DNA of 64,000 nucleotides from Nitrincola alkalisediminis (GTDB taxonomy: Bacteria; Pseudomonadota; Gammaproteobacteria; Pseudomonadales; Balneatricaceae), in assembly GCF_009821115.1 (NCBI RefSeq), contig NZ_VYTY01000007.1, positions 1 to 64,000 on the forward strand, read 5' to 3'. The notes below the pieces were generated by a model. The model was not told where the DNA came from, searched no databases, and saw nothing but the letters and a program-made list of their open reading frames with translations. The translations under genes were made by a program, and so were the position numbers. How positions within the stretch are numbered: position 1 is the first letter of the stretch; each line of letters opens with the position of its first letter. Shown in pieces: positions 37,389 through 47,050 of the stretch.

Positions 37389-37966
37389 GTAAAAAGATAC
37401 TTATCGTGCTTGTGATGGGATTGTTGATTGTCCTGTCTGGCATGCTATGGAACATAACACGAGATCACAGTATCAGGAAGGTAGAGATGGAATATGAAGA
37501 GTTTAAGGTCTTGGCGGAGCAGCATTTTGATACAATATACCCGGATATTTGGTTCAGTCCACCAAGCACCGATTTTTTTCAGGAGATCAGGCAAAACCCT
37601 TCAGGGTGGAGCTTTCTGGTTCGACAGCTTGTCGCTGACCCATCGGTTGCACTTGGCGTAAAAGCAGGGGCCTCTGCTGCCATGCTTGACTTGCCGCCTG
37701 ATCAACTGGCGGAATTTTTGGAGTTTCTGCTGACATTGGCATATTCCGATCAAAATATAATGCGTATCGCTAGTTCAGTTGCATTTAACAGCCTCCGAGG
37801 AGCGCAGGGTATTCTCCCAGGCATGCTCCCAGATGGCAGTATCTTTGATCATTCACATCGCCCAGCGGTGCGGCGTGTATTGCAACGCATGTGGGAGCAT
37901 CCTGCTTTCCCGCAAACGATCCGCGAAGGTGATAACGATTTGACGGATCTCTTCAGAGGGCGGTGA
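37385..37966 (+). CDS. Putative immunity protein, membrane-anchored
   Basis: 193 aa. An N-terminal hydrophobic anchor at ~5-24 (LIVLVMGLLIVLSGMLW) is followed by a helical, acidic domain predicted to be periplasmic. No family recognised. Its ATGA overlap with the effector gene and a location matching the effector's predicted periplasmic target fit an immunity role; this is inference from architecture. Confidence 0.6.
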   Translation: MSKKILIVLVMGLLIVLSGMLWNITRDHSIRKVEMEYEEFKVLAEQHFDTIYPDIWFSPPSTDFFQEIRQNPSGWSFLVRQLVADPSVALGVKAGASAAMLDLPPDQLAEFLEFLLTLAYSDQNIMRIASSVAFNSLRGAQGILPGMLPDGSIFDHSHRPAVRRVLQRMWEHPAFPQTIREGDNDLTDLFRGR

Positions 37967-38084
37967 TAAAAGGCGCGAGCCGTTCGCTATCGTTTAACTC
38001 ACGATTTTAGAAGCGAACCCTATCAAACATTAACAGGTATAGTTACGTAAGGCGAAAGATGTTATTCATATCTGGGAGTTAAAA

Positions 38085-38951
38085 ATGGTCAAAAGATTAG
38101 TGTGTTTATGGATTTTACTTCTCTGCAGTACCGGACTTCATGCGACCGAGTTTGACTCGAACACTGTGTCAGTGAGGGTTGTAGGTTCGGGGCATGATAT
38201 TATTTTAGTCAATGGGCTGGCCTCTGCACCTGAGGTGTGGGATACCACTGTCGATCAGCTTCAGTCCCGTTATAGAGTTCATATTGTGACGATCAAAGGC
38301 TTTGCCGGAAGCAAAGCACCGTCTTCAGTGCCTGAACATTATTTAGACGCTTTACGTGATGACCTCCTTGGCTATATTGAGCATGCTCGATTGGATTCAC
38401 CGTCGCTGATCGGGCACTCAATGGGCGGGCTTTTGGCTTTAATGGTTGGCAGTGCCAATCCAGATGCCGTGAGTAAGGTTGTGGTGGTGGATGCGTTGCC
38501 TTTTTTTAGTTTGCTATTCAATGCCCAAGCGACGTCGGCACAAGTGGCTCCATTTGCGATGAGTTTAGAGCAGCAGTTTCTGGCAATGAGTGCAACGGAG
38601 TATGAAGCCTATGTCCGTCAGGCTGCAGGGGTAATGGTTAAGTCCACGGAGGGAGTTGAAAAAATTGTGACTTGGGCCAACACCACGAATCGTGCTATTT
38701 ATGCTCAATTGTCCCGAGAGGTAATCGCCTATGATGCCAGAAATCTATTGGGTCAAATTACAGCTCCTGTCTATGTTCTGTTTGCCTATGACCAGACCAT
38801 GCCAATAACGGCAGAGAAACTGGCGAGTCTTTATCAATCGGCTTACGCCCAAGCCAGTACAGCCAATCTAATGCAAATTGATGATGCCTATCACTTTATT
38901 ATGTGGGATCAGCCAGAGGGTTTCTTGGCGTTTTTGGAAGGTGTTTTGTAG
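38085..38951 (+). CDS. Exported alpha/beta hydrolase
   Basis: 288 aa. N-terminal signal peptide (~1-20, cut near LHA-T). The nucleophile elbow is GHSMGG at ~110, the oxyanion strand is DIILVNGLAS, and the catalytic His is near the C-terminus in DAYHFIMWD. GGGAG before the ATG. Substrate unknown; esterase or lactonase-like activity is likely. Confidence 0.82.
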   Translation: MVKRLVCLWILLLCSTGLHATEFDSNTVSVRVVGSGHDIILVNGLASAPEVWDTTVDQLQSRYRVHIVTIKGFAGSKAPSSVPEHYLDALRDDLLGYIEHARLDSPSLIGHSMGGLLALMVGSANPDAVSKVVVVDALPFFSLLFNAQATSAQVAPFAMSLEQQFLAMSATEYEAYVRQAAGVMVKSTEGVEKIVTWANTTNRAIYAQLSREVIAYDARNLLGQITAPVYVLFAYDQTMPITAEKLASLYQSAYAQASTANLMQIDDAYHFIMWDQPEGFLAFLEGVL

Positions 38952-39056
38952 GCGGCTTGAGTTCGTCGGCGTATAGTGATTCACCGGATTGGTGATGGTG
39001 CAATTACCAATCAATCGTTCACAAGGGCAAGGTTTGACGTTTAGGAGAGCATTTAC

Positions 39057-39542
39057 GTGATAAGAGAAATGACCAAATCGGATTTCGAGGCATTCTGGCC
39101 TTGTTTTGAGACCGTTATTCAAGCGCAAGAAACCTATGCCTTCGATCCAAAAATGAGTTTCGAGGAGGCTTATGAGCTTTGGTGCATAATGCCAATGAAG
39201 ACGTTTGTGTTTGAAGAAAATCAGCAGATACTGGGCTCTTACTATATTAAGCCGAACGCGATGGGGCCCGGTAATCATGTGTGCAATTGTGGCTATATGG
39301 TAACCGAAGCCGCGCGTGGCAAAGGGATTGCCAAACGGCTCTGTGAGCATTCCCAAGACCAGGCGATGACGTTAGGCTTTGAAGCTATGCAATTCAACGC
39401 AGTTGTTTCGAGCAATGAAGTGGCGGTACAGCTCTGGCAAAAATTGGGTTTTAAGATTATCGGAACAATTCCAAGAGCTTATCGCCATGGAAAATTGGGG
39501 CATGTTGATAGTTACATCATGTACAAAGCGTTACGGGCTTGA
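39057..39542 (+). CDS. GNAT-family N-acetyltransferase
   Basis: 161 aa from GTG 39057 with AGGAG nine bases upstream. The acetyl-CoA loop is VTEAARGKGIAKRLCEHS (R/Q-x-x-G-x-G/A pattern) and the C-terminal strand holds NEVAVQLWQKLGFKI. Resembles amino-acid or peptide N-acetyltransferases; substrate unknown. Confidence 0.85.
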   Translation: MIREMTKSDFEAFWPCFETVIQAQETYAFDPKMSFEEAYELWCIMPMKTFVFEENQQILGSYYIKPNAMGPGNHVCNCGYMVTEAARGKGIAKRLCEHSQDQAMTLGFEAMQFNAVVSSNEVAVQLWQKLGFKIIGTIPRAYRHGKLGHVDSYIMYKALRA

Positions 39543-39722
39543 GTGGGATTAAATTTAGCAAAGCGGGTAGGGAGTCTGTGGCTACAATAATCCTGACATG
39601 GTTTGTTTGTATATGGTGCCGAACCCTAAAATACTGTGCTTTAATGTCAAAGGGTGTGATGCAAGCAGGGACCCTCTGAACGTCGATGTTATAGGGCATT
39701 TTCTCTTAAAATAAGGAACGCA

Positions 39723-40316
39723 ATGGAAAGGCCGACAAAGGAGCAGATCCGAGACTTACCTATTTATGAGGGTCTTGGGCAGGACAACATCATCGTTGTG
39801 GCAAACAAGATAGATGCTGAACGTGCAGTAGCAGAGTTAAAAAAGCACGCTTGTGTAGGGTTCGACACAGAGAGTAAACCCTGTTTTAAAAAGGGAGAGG
39901 TAAGTGATGGGCCTCACCTGATCCAAATTGCCACAGAAACGACAGCGTATTTATTCCCTACTAAATTCCATGAAAATATGGCTGTTCTCAAGGAAATATT
40001 ATCCAATCCTGAAATAAAGAAGGTGGGTTTTGGATTAAAGGAAGACAGAAAGCTTCTTTTCCGAAAGTATGGAATAACCTTAATCAACGTAGAAGAGCTG
40101 TCTTCAAAAGTGATGCGATATGTGAATGTAAAGCAACAGGTTGGTGCTAGAGTCGCGGTGGCTATGTTGTTTAATCAACGACTCACCAAGAGTGCGCAAA
40201 GATCAAACTGGGCAATATATCCGCTGAATGAGCATCAGATAAAATACGCAGCGAATGATGCACATTCAGCGTTAAGGGTGGAGCTGGAAATGGAAAAGCA
40301 GCATGAACAATTATAA
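39723..40316 (+). CDS. 3'-5' exonuclease domain protein (DEDD, WRN-like)
   Basis: 197 aa. Exo I is VGFDTESKPCF (Asp, Glu), Exo II is the KKVGFGLKEDRKLL region and Exo III is YAANDAHSALRV (DEDDy type Tyr-x3-Asp). Single exonuclease domain without a polymerase or HRDC part, like stand-alone RNase D/WRN-exo relatives. Nucleic-acid substrate unknown. Confidence 0.82.
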   Translation: MERPTKEQIRDLPIYEGLGQDNIIVVANKIDAERAVAELKKHACVGFDTESKPCFKKGEVSDGPHLIQIATETTAYLFPTKFHENMAVLKEILSNPEIKKVGFGLKEDRKLLFRKYGITLINVEELSSKVMRYVNVKQQVGARVAVAMLFNQRLTKSAQRSNWAIYPLNEHQIKYAANDAHSALRVELEMEKQHEQL

Positions 40317-40337
40317 CTGTTTTGTTAGGAGAGGGGT

Positions 40338-40820
40338 TTGTATACGTTAGCAAGGGCAATTTTTCCTGCCGACTTAAAAGATGTGCTTGATTTGTATCAT
40401 GAATATATTGATAGCACTTCAGTTGATCTTTCTTTTCAGGGTAATGACGAGGAGTTTGGCCAGTTGACTGAGAAGTACAGTGCTGACGAGTCCAAAATAT
40501 TTCTGTTGAGAATAGATGGGCACCCTGTTGGCTGCGCTGCATTTCGAAAGTTGGATGACGCTACATGTGAAATGAAGCGGGTGTATATTAGACCAAGTGC
40601 TCGTGGCAGGCAGTTAGGTGCTAAGTTGGTTGAGAGAATATTGCATGAAGCGATCAGTAGCGGCTATAAGAAAATATGCCTTGATGTGCTGCCTGAGTTC
40701 AAGACTGCCTTGAGATTATATAAGTCGTATGGGTTCGTGCAACATCCACCTGTGACAAGTAATCCAGTTCCTGGGACAGAGTTCTTGGGATTGGATTTAG
40801 AGACTTTTTTGGGTGTTTAA
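40338..40820 (+). CDS. GNAT-family N-acetyltransferase
   Basis: 160 aa; TTG-type start at 40338 following GAGAGG. The motif A is VYIRPSARGRQLGAKLVERIL; ALRLYKSYGFVQ lies in the C-terminal strand. Not closely related to the one at 39057. Confidence 0.83.
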   Translation: MYTLARAIFPADLKDVLDLYHEYIDSTSVDLSFQGNDEEFGQLTEKYSADESKIFLLRIDGHPVGCAAFRKLDDATCEMKRVYIRPSARGRQLGAKLVERILHEAISSGYKKICLDVLPEFKTALRLYKSYGFVQHPPVTSNPVPGTEFLGLDLETFLGV

Positions 40821-40869
40821 GGTAATCAGCAGGTAATAAAGCCATCTGCGGTTAAAAGAGGAGTTTGTC

Positions 40870-41406
40870 ATGTACAACAGTGTTCTTGAGTTCTGGTTTG
40901 AAGACATTGATCCAAAGATGTGGTGGGTTGCTGACTCGGACTTTGATGAGCAGATCAAAACGCGGTTTGGCGCGCTTCTGACGCAAGCATCGCAAGGTGA
41001 GCTGTACACATGGCGGAAAGAGGTGAAAGGGCGTCTAGCGGAAATTATTGTGTTAGATCAGTTTTCAAGAAACATTTACCGTAATACTCCGGCTGCGTTT
41101 TCACAAGATGCGATGGCATTGGTTCTAGCTCAGGAGGCAGTGGCTGCGGGTTTGCATGAGCAGCTTTCGGAAACAGAACGGGCCTTTTTGTTGCTTCCGT
41201 ACATGCACAGTGAGTCGGCGCTCATTCATGTCGAGGCGGAGCGTTTGTACCGAGAGTATGCACCGGCTGAAAACTATCAATTCGAACTCAAGCATAAGGT
41301 GATCATCGATCGTTTTGGACGCTATCCGCATCGTAATCAGATCCTGGGCCGGGAATCTACGTCTGAAGAAATCGAGTTTTTGAAACAGCCGGGCTCGAGT
41401 TTTTGA
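40870..41406 (+). CDS. DUF924-family protein
   Basis: 178 aa, helical TPR-like fold of the DUF924 family: VLEFWFED at the start, LAEIIVLDQFSRNIYR, LLPYMHSE and the C-terminal FGRYPHRNQILGRE. Function unknown. A fragment of a second DUF924 gene is at 31503-31601. AGAGGAG before the ATG. Confidence 0.88.
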   Translation: MYNSVLEFWFEDIDPKMWWVADSDFDEQIKTRFGALLTQASQGELYTWRKEVKGRLAEIIVLDQFSRNIYRNTPAAFSQDAMALVLAQEAVAAGLHEQLSETERAFLLLPYMHSESALIHVEAERLYREYAPAENYQFELKHKVIIDRFGRYPHRNQILGRESTSEEIEFLKQPGSSF

Positions 41407-41565
41407 GCCTAGTGATTGCCGACAGCATGAGGCAGCAGCACAGTCCCTAATACCCTTTCTGCAACAGACTGTCTTATCATGCGGAAAGGCTCGTTTTCAT
41501 CTGATCAAGTGGGGCGTCCGGCATCTATGGCCTTGTCTTCGCTTTGCGCAGCCAAGGCCTATCAT

Positions 41566-41676
41566 CTAGATCCGATTCAGCAGTTCCGTTTTTTTAGAAT
41601 GATATTCATCTTCGGAAATGGCACCTGCGTCTCTGAGCTTGGCCAGTTTTTCAATCAGTTGCAGGATGTCATCCAC
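41566..41676 (-). pseudogene. SHOCT-domain remnant
   Basis: A 36-codon minus-strand frame from GTG 41676 reads DDILQLIEKLAKLRDAGAIS then EDEYHSKKTELLNRI, a typical SHOCT domain. The parent N-terminus is missing, an in-frame stop lies a few codons upstream and no ribosome site precedes the GTG, so this is probably the decayed tail of a longer gene. The rest of 41407-41787 shows no other gene. Confidence 0.5.
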
Positions 41677-41730
41677 TGAGGAGAAAGACGAGCTGTTCGG
41701 GGCATTTTTAGGCTATCACCAACCATGAGT

Positions 41731-41770
41731 ATTTGCCCAAGTAAAGTGCATGCTTTGTTCTTGGGCAAAT
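41731..41770 (-). terminator. Stem-loop after efp
   Basis: ATTTGCCCAAG (41731-41741) and CTTGGGCAAAT (41760-41770) are perfectly complementary over 11 bp with an 18-nt loop, immediately past the efp stop on the minus strand. The trailing U-run is short. Confidence 0.55.
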
Positions 41771-41787
41771 AAGACTGTGGGGATTCG

Positions 41788-42354
41788 TTACGCCTTAACG
41801 CGTGCCTTGTACTCACCTGTACGGGTATCAATCGAGACAGAGTCGCCGATTTCACAGAAAGCAGATACTTGAATCTCAGTGCCGTTGGCAAGTTTTGCAG
41901 TTTTCATCACTTTACCTGAGGTGTCGCCACGAACAGCAGGCTCAGTGTAGACGATTTCACGAACAATCGTGTTAGGAAGGGTTACAGAGATAACTTTGCC
42001 TTCGTAGAATACAGCTTCGCAGACATCTTCCATGCCGTCGATGATGTAATCCATCACGCCTTCAAGGTCTTCTTTATCAATTTCGTACTGCTCGTAGTCT
42101 GTGTCCATAAACACATAGCGAGGGTCTGCAAAGTAAGAGTAGGTGACTTCTTTGCGCTCAAGAATGATGTCATCAAACTTCTCATCGGCTTTGTACACTG
42201 ACTCTGTCGCAATACCGGACAGTAGGTTTTTCAGTTTCATTTTAACAACTGCTGAGTTGCGGCCAGATTTACTGAATTCGGCTTTTAGGATGACCCAGGG
42301 TGAGCCGCTGATGCTGATAACGTTTCCAGCGCGCAGTTCTTGAGCTGTTTTCAT
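41788..42354 (-). CDS. efp: Elongation factor P
   Basis: 188 aa, three beta-barrel domains. The modified residue at the domain I loop tip is Arg32 ([10 protein letters not shown]), meaning it belongs to the rhamnosylated, EarP-dependent class and not the lysine (EpmA) class. It relieves ribosome stalling at polyproline. The modifying gene earP is directly upstream on the same strand, 34 bp away. Confidence 0.96.
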   Translation of the reverse strand: MKTAQELRAGNVISISGSPWVILKAEFSKSGRNSAVVKMKLKNLLSGIATESVYKADEKFDDIILERKEVTYSYFADPRYVFMDTDYEQYEIDKEDLEGVMDYIIDGMEDVCEAVFYEGKVISVTLPNTIVREIVYTEPAVRGDTSGKVMKTAKLANGTEIQVSAFCEIGDSVSIDTRTGEYKARVKA

Positions 42355-42388
42355 GGTTGACTCTCAACGTAATGGATAAAATTGCGGG

Positions 42389-43558
42389 TTAATATAGCGG
42401 TTTTCTGGAAAAATGCACCAAATTTTCAACTAAATCAGCTTGTGAATTGAGTTGTTGGCACCAAGTATGTGAGTGTTCATTCCAGATAGGCAGTAAGTCT
42501 AGTATTTCTTGCCATAAATGAGAAGCGCCTAAGTTTTGATTCCAGGCCAAAAAAATCGATTTAATTGTTTGTTTTTCTTTATCTTTCAGGCGTTTTGTAT
42601 AGAGGTCAAGAAATGCGTCCAGTTTTTCCAAATGCACATCGTCCTCCTGAGGGTAGATATGCCATATAAAAGGGCGAGCGGCCCATTGTGCCCGCACAAA
42701 TGAATCCTCACCGCGCACAAAATTAATATCGCAACAAAACAGCAGGGTGTCGTAACTATCTTGAGGCAAGAAAGGAAGCCGTTGGAGACGAAGTTGACCC
42801 GATCTGTAGACTTCTCCTTCATGCATAGTATCGATCTTCAACCAACGCTCAACCGCTGGGCGTATTTTGCCATCGGGGATCAGGCAGAGAACCGTTCGAT
42901 CACCCTGTTTCATCGAGTCAAGAAGAGCGTGCAGTGCGCTGTTTTCGTATGAAAACAACGAAACAATCAAGCTGTTTGCATGAGCATGGACACCCCATTG
43001 GCTCAGGGCTTGTGCGCGTCTGTCAGCGTGCGATTGAAGTTGATCACGTTTGGATAAGAGCCCTTTTTCTCGCAGAAGCCCACCCGTATTTTGACGAAAC
43101 CCTGGAAAAAAGAATGTCTTGTTCAGTGCAAATTGTGGGTGCATGGAGTTCAAGGTGTGATAGTCCTGAGTCCAGTCTTCAGCACTTAGATATTCAAGGT
43201 TGAACCATCGAGGTGGGCAGGGCCGTTGGCTCATGGCGACAACATAGGTGTCGGGAATATCGCAAGCAAAGGCTTCGATTACTACGTCAGGGATATCGTC
43301 TGTTGTCATCAATGGAAAAGGGTCTGGCCAGAGGCGCACGTATACGCCCGCAAGGTGCTGCTCGTCATCCAAACAGGCGTCTGGCCATATTTTTTTAAGG
43401 GCGCTTAGATCGTCCAGCCAAAGACGCACGTGTATGCCGTGCTCCGCAGAGAGTTGGCGTGCAAAGCGCCAGCACACGCCGATATCACCAAAATTATCGA
43501 TGACTCGGCAGAAGATGTCCCAACGCTCGCTGGTGGGCGGATTGCTCATGTGTGTCAT
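42389..43558 (-). CDS. earP: EF-P arginine rhamnosyltransferase
   Basis: 389 aa, GT-B fold. The family N-terminus WDIFCRVIDNFGDIGVCWRF and the RGEDSFVRAQWAARPFIWHIYP region, which forms the dTDP-rhamnose site, are both present. It transfers rhamnose from dTDP-L-rhamnose to Arg32 of EF-P. Paired with efp. Two close in-frame ATG codons (43558 and 43549) could both start it. Confidence 0.95.
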   Translation of the reverse strand: MTHMSNPPTSERWDIFCRVIDNFGDIGVCWRFARQLSAEHGIHVRLWLDDLSALKKIWPDACLDDEQHLAGVYVRLWPDPFPLMTTDDIPDVVIEAFACDIPDTYVVAMSQRPCPPRWFNLEYLSAEDWTQDYHTLNSMHPQFALNKTFFFPGFRQNTGGLLREKGLLSKRDQLQSHADRRAQALSQWGVHAHANSLIVSLFSYENSALHALLDSMKQGDRTVLCLIPDGKIRPAVERWLKIDTMHEGEVYRSGQLRLQRLPFLPQDSYDTLLFCCDINFVRGEDSFVRAQWAARPFIWHIYPQEDDVHLEKLDAFLDLYTKRLKDKEKQTIKSIFLAWNQNLGASHLWQEILDLLPIWNEHSHTWCQQLNSQADLVENLVHFSRKPLY

Positions 43559-43573
43559 GCTCGTCTGGCTATC

Positions 43574-44212
43574 TTAAGGCGCGAGTCGCTCTATTTTCCA
43601 TTCTTCAGAAGGTGTACGGCGGTATTCAAAACGGTCGTGCAATCGGTCAGGCCGCCCCTGCCAAAACTCAATGGTATGCGGCACTATACGATACCCACCC
43701 CAAAAATCGGGCAGAGGAATCTGACCTGCACTGAATTTACGCTTCATTTCATCCAGTTTAATTTCTAAAAGGCTGCGCGAGCTGATGATAGAGCTTTGTG
43801 CTGATACCCAAGCACCCAGCTGACTTCCACGTGGACGACTGGTGAAGTATTTCAGCGACTCTAATGTTGAGGTTTTTTCGGCTCGGCCACTGATTTCAAC
43901 TTGACGTTCAAGTTCTTTCCAGAAAAAAAGTGTTGTCACTTCTGGGTTTGCATCGATCTGTTGGGCTTTTTGGCTTTGGTAGTTGGTAAAAAAGACAAAG
44001 CCCTTCTCATCAAATGATTTGAGCAGTACGGTGCGTAAGCTGGGTTTTCCTTCAAGGGATACGGTGGCAAGCTGCATGGCATTTACTTCGTGTATCTTTG
44101 CATCATTGGCTTGCATAAACCATTGTTCAAATTGCGTAAACGGGTCTGAAGCAAGGCTTTCCCGGGTTAGTCCTGCGCGGCAGTATTCGTTTCTTAGATC
44201 ACCGATGTCCAT
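43574..44212 (-). CDS. pdxH: Pyridoxamine/pyridoxine 5'-phosphate oxidase
   Basis: 212 aa. Classic PdxH: substrate and FMN contacts in [36 protein letters not shown], and the C-terminal [13 protein letters not shown] with [10 protein letters not shown]. Catalyses the last FMN-dependent step to PLP in synthesis and salvage. It lies just upstream of earP on the same strand (15 bp), perhaps one transcript. Confidence 0.95.
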   Translation of the reverse strand: MDIGDLRNEYCRAGLTRESLASDPFTQFEQWFMQANDAKIHEVNAMQLATVSLEGKPSLRTVLLKSFDEKGFVFFTNYQSQKAQQIDANPEVTTLFFWKELERQVEISGRAEKTSTLESLKYFTSRPRGSQLGAWVSAQSSIISSRSLLEIKLDEMKRKFSAGQIPLPDFWGGYRIVPHTIEFWQGRPDRLHDRFEYRRTPSEEWKIERLAP

Positions 44213-44253
44213 GCTTTAACTCCAATAAGTGTGTAATAAAATAGATATTTTAT

Positions 44254-45228
44254 TTAGTTTTTCCAATGTGTTAGTGCCCATTCTTCTTGTGCTTTCTTAT
44301 CCATGAAGCTCCAGGCCAATAGTCGGCTGATTTTTTGTCCTTGAGACATTGAAATAACCTGTGTCTGAGCGGCACCGACACGTTGTAGCTGTTTTTTTAA
44401 TAGCGGTATGTTTTTGTCTTTTGAGACTAAGCTGGTAAACCAGCATACCTGTGATTCGAAGCGGGCGCTTTGTTGGATCATGCGCATTAAGAATGCCTGT
44501 TCACCGCCTTCGCACCAGAGTTCTGACGCTTGGCCACCAAAGTTAAGATGAGCTTTATGTGTGCCCTTTGGTTTTATATTTAGATTTCGCCACTTGCGCT
44601 GACTACCTGATTCGGCCTCCTGTTGAGATGCATGAAACGGAGGGTTGCACAGGGTTAGGCTAAAGCGATCTGAAGGCTGAATGACATTGGTAAAAATGTC
44701 GTCAGCTGAAGCGTTAAAACGGATCTGGATATGCTTGCTGATCGATCTATTTGATTGAACAATCAACTCTGCTGAGCGCGCAGCGATCACATCAATGTCG
44801 GTGCCAATAAACTGCCAGCCGTATGTACGTGCGCCAATGATGGGGTAGATACAATTTGCACCACAACCAATGTCCAGAACCTTAACACGTCGCCCCTGAG
44901 GAGGTATCTGTTGGTTGGAGCGCGCCAGCAAGTCTGCTGCATAGTGGATGTAGTCTACCCGCCCTGGAATGGGAGGGCAGAGATAGCCATCGGGTATCTG
45001 CCAATATTTAATCTGATAATAATGGGCTAAGAGTGCTGCATTTAAACAGAGAACAGCTTTGTCATCTGTAAAATCGATAGTGGCATCACCCTTCGGATTG
45101 TCACGTATAAATGGGGCAAGAGCGGGGTGGCTGCTCGTAAGAGCTTGCAGGTTGTAACGCCCTTGATGCACATTGCGTGGATGCAATTGGGGGGCTTTGG
45201 ATGTTGTCGTGGAACCTGATTTGGCCAT
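44254..45228 (-). CDS. rlmF: 23S rRNA (adenine1618-N6)-methyltransferase
   Basis: 324 aa. SAM-binding motif I is VLDIGCGANCIYPIIG and the N6-adenine methyltransferase motif IV is NPPFH. The N-terminal RlmF region (LHPRNVHQGRY) is clear. It methylates A1618 of 23S rRNA. It is divergent from the PAS-GGDEF gene. Confidence 0.93.
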   Translation of the reverse strand: MAKSGSTTTSKAPQLHPRNVHQGRYNLQALTSSHPALAPFIRDNPKGDATIDFTDDKAVLCLNAALLAHYYQIKYWQIPDGYLCPPIPGRVDYIHYAADLLARSNQQIPPQGRRVKVLDIGCGANCIYPIIGARTYGWQFIGTDIDVIAARSAELIVQSNRSISKHIQIRFNASADDIFTNVIQPSDRFSLTLCNPPFHASQQEAESGSQRKWRNLNIKPKGTHKAHLNFGGQASELWCEGGEQAFLMRMIQQSARFESQVCWFTSLVSKDKNIPLLKKQLQRVGAAQTQVISMSQGQKISRLLAWSFMDKKAQEEWALTHWKN

Positions 45229-45468
45229 TAAGAGATCGTTCTGTAAAAAAGTATATATTTTAACGGATTTTACTAAATAGGGGGTATTTTAAATTGCCTT
45301 TTGTTCGCATAATCAATGTGTCCTTTTGGGGAAGAGCCTAATCACGTTGGGGGCTTTGATTAATCTTAAAGGCTGTTTATACTCGAATTGCTTGCGCAGG
45401 TTCCTGAAAGGATGTTTGTAACATCTATACGATAGGATAATAAGAGAACTTTTTATGAATAGCCTGAG

Positions 45469-47019
45469 ATGAAACGAGACAAATCCACTAAAACAGCGTT
45501 TCAAACCCCCGTTCTTTTGGGTATCCATTTAATAGTGGTAAGCGTTTTATATGTGGGTGCTGAGTGGTTGGGTATGTATTTGACTGCGCGCTATCCCAAT
45601 CTTTACATTTCTATTAGCTTAGTCAAGGGTGCTTTTTTTGTCTTGGCTATGTCACTCATTATGTATTTTTCGTTGCGTCATTGGCAGCGGGAATCCAAAG
45701 CCGCGAAGCAACGCGATATCCAACAGCGTAAGCAGTTACGAGCATTGGATCAATTTCGTGAAAACGTGATCGATAATGCCTTGGTGTGGATCAATGTTCT
45801 TGATCCGCAATGGCGCATAACTGTTTGGAATAAAGCGGCTGAGCAGATAAGTGGGTACGGCCGTGAAGAGGTGCAAGGCGACCCAGCAATATGGGAATGG
45901 CTCTACCCTGAACCTGATTATCGTGCAGAAATCGGTGCTAAAGTCACCGAAATTCTTGAGCATGGCACTGAGGTGCAAGGGTTTGAAACTCGTATTCGTA
46001 CCAAGTCTGGCGAAGAGAAAATCATCGCTTGGAATTCCCGTCGATTCTTCAATGATGATGGCGAAATGATGGGCTCTATTGCAATCGGCCAAGATATTAC
46101 CGCACGTAAGCGAGCAGAACATGCCCTTGTTGAGCGTGAACGTCAGTTGGCAACGCTCATGTCGAATCTTCCGGGTATGGCCTATCGTTGCAGGAATGAT
46201 AAGACATGGACGATGACATTTGTGAGTGATGGTTGTTCGTCATTAACGGGTTACTCGCCTTCTGTGTTTGTTGGATCTGCGAAAATGAACTTCACTGATA
46301 TTACCCATCCTGAAGACCGCCAACGTTTGTGGGCTGAAGTGCAAGCCGCGCGTAAAGAAGAACGGCCATTTGCACTGGAGTATCGCATTCTTCGCCAAGA
46401 TGGAACGGAGCGTTGGGTGTGGGAGCAAGGTCGCAATGTCATGGTTGATGGGGTCGATTGTATCGAGGGGCTTATTTTTGATATTACAGATCGTAAGAGC
46501 ATGGAGTTGGAGTTGCAGCGCTTGGCTACGCACGATTCTCTGTCAGGGCTGTACAATCGCCATGAGCTCATGAGGCGCTTATATGAGGATGTGGCGCGTG
46601 CGGAGCGTTATGAGTGCGCTTTATGTGTCTTGTTAATTGATATTGATAATTTCAAACAGGTGAATGATCAGTTTGGCCATCAAGCGGGGGATGAGGTGTT
46701 GTCTCGCTTTGGTACCATCCTTAACGATACGATTCGAACGGTTGATTATGCGGGTCGTTACGGAGGAGAAGAATTTGTTGCTGTGCTGCCTCAGACTCGC
46801 CTGCAGGAGGGAATCGAAATCGCAGAGCGGCTGCGTCGTTGTATCGAATCTGAGTGCTGGACGGATGCTGGCGGTAATTTAGGTACGATTACCATCAGCG
46901 TGGGTGTTGTGGCCTATCCCGATGTCACTGGGTCTGTAGAGGAGTTGATATTTGCTGCGGATCTAGCGCTTTATCGTGCCAAGCATAGTGGCCGTAATCA
47001 GGTGTGTATTGCGGCATAA
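45469..47019 (+). CDS. Membrane PAS-PAS-GGDEF diguanylate cyclase
   Basis: 516 aa. Two transmembrane helices (~15-37 and ~48-67), a short coiled coil, two PAS/PAC domains (~95-210 and ~225-345) and a GGDEF domain to the end. The active site is GGEEF, with the inhibitory I-site RTVD five residues before it, so an active, product-inhibited c-di-GMP synthase is predicted. The PAS inputs have no visible haem or flavin residues that identify the signal. The next gene is 31 bases downstream and may be co-transcribed. Confidence 0.9.
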   Translation: MKRDKSTKTAFQTPVLLGIHLIVVSVLYVGAEWLGMYLTARYPNLYISISLVKGAFFVLAMSLIMYFSLRHWQRESKAAKQRDIQQRKQLRALDQFRENVIDNALVWINVLDPQWRITVWNKAAEQISGYGREEVQGDPAIWEWLYPEPDYRAEIGAKVTEILEHGTEVQGFETRIRTKSGEEKIIAWNSRRFFNDDGEMMGSIAIGQDITARKRAEHALVERERQLATLMSNLPGMAYRCRNDKTWTMTFVSDGCSSLTGYSPSVFVGSAKMNFTDITHPEDRQRLWAEVQAARKEERPFALEYRILRQDGTERWVWEQGRNVMVDGVDCIEGLIFDITDRKSMELELQRLATHDSLSGLYNRHELMRRLYEDVARAERYECALCVLLIDIDNFKQVNDQFGHQAGDEVLSRFGTILNDTIRTVDYAGRYGGEEFVAVLPQTRLQEGIEIAERLRRCIESECWTDAGGNLGTITISVGVVAYPDVTGSVEELIFAADLALYRAKHSGRNQVCIAA

Positions 47020-47050
47020 CTCTTACTCATAAAAACACGAAGGCGTTCGA

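Noticed and set aside
41479-41679. 66-codon plus-strand frame downstream of the DUF924 gene
   Set aside because: It is the complement of the SHOCT-domain remnant, which explains its openness.
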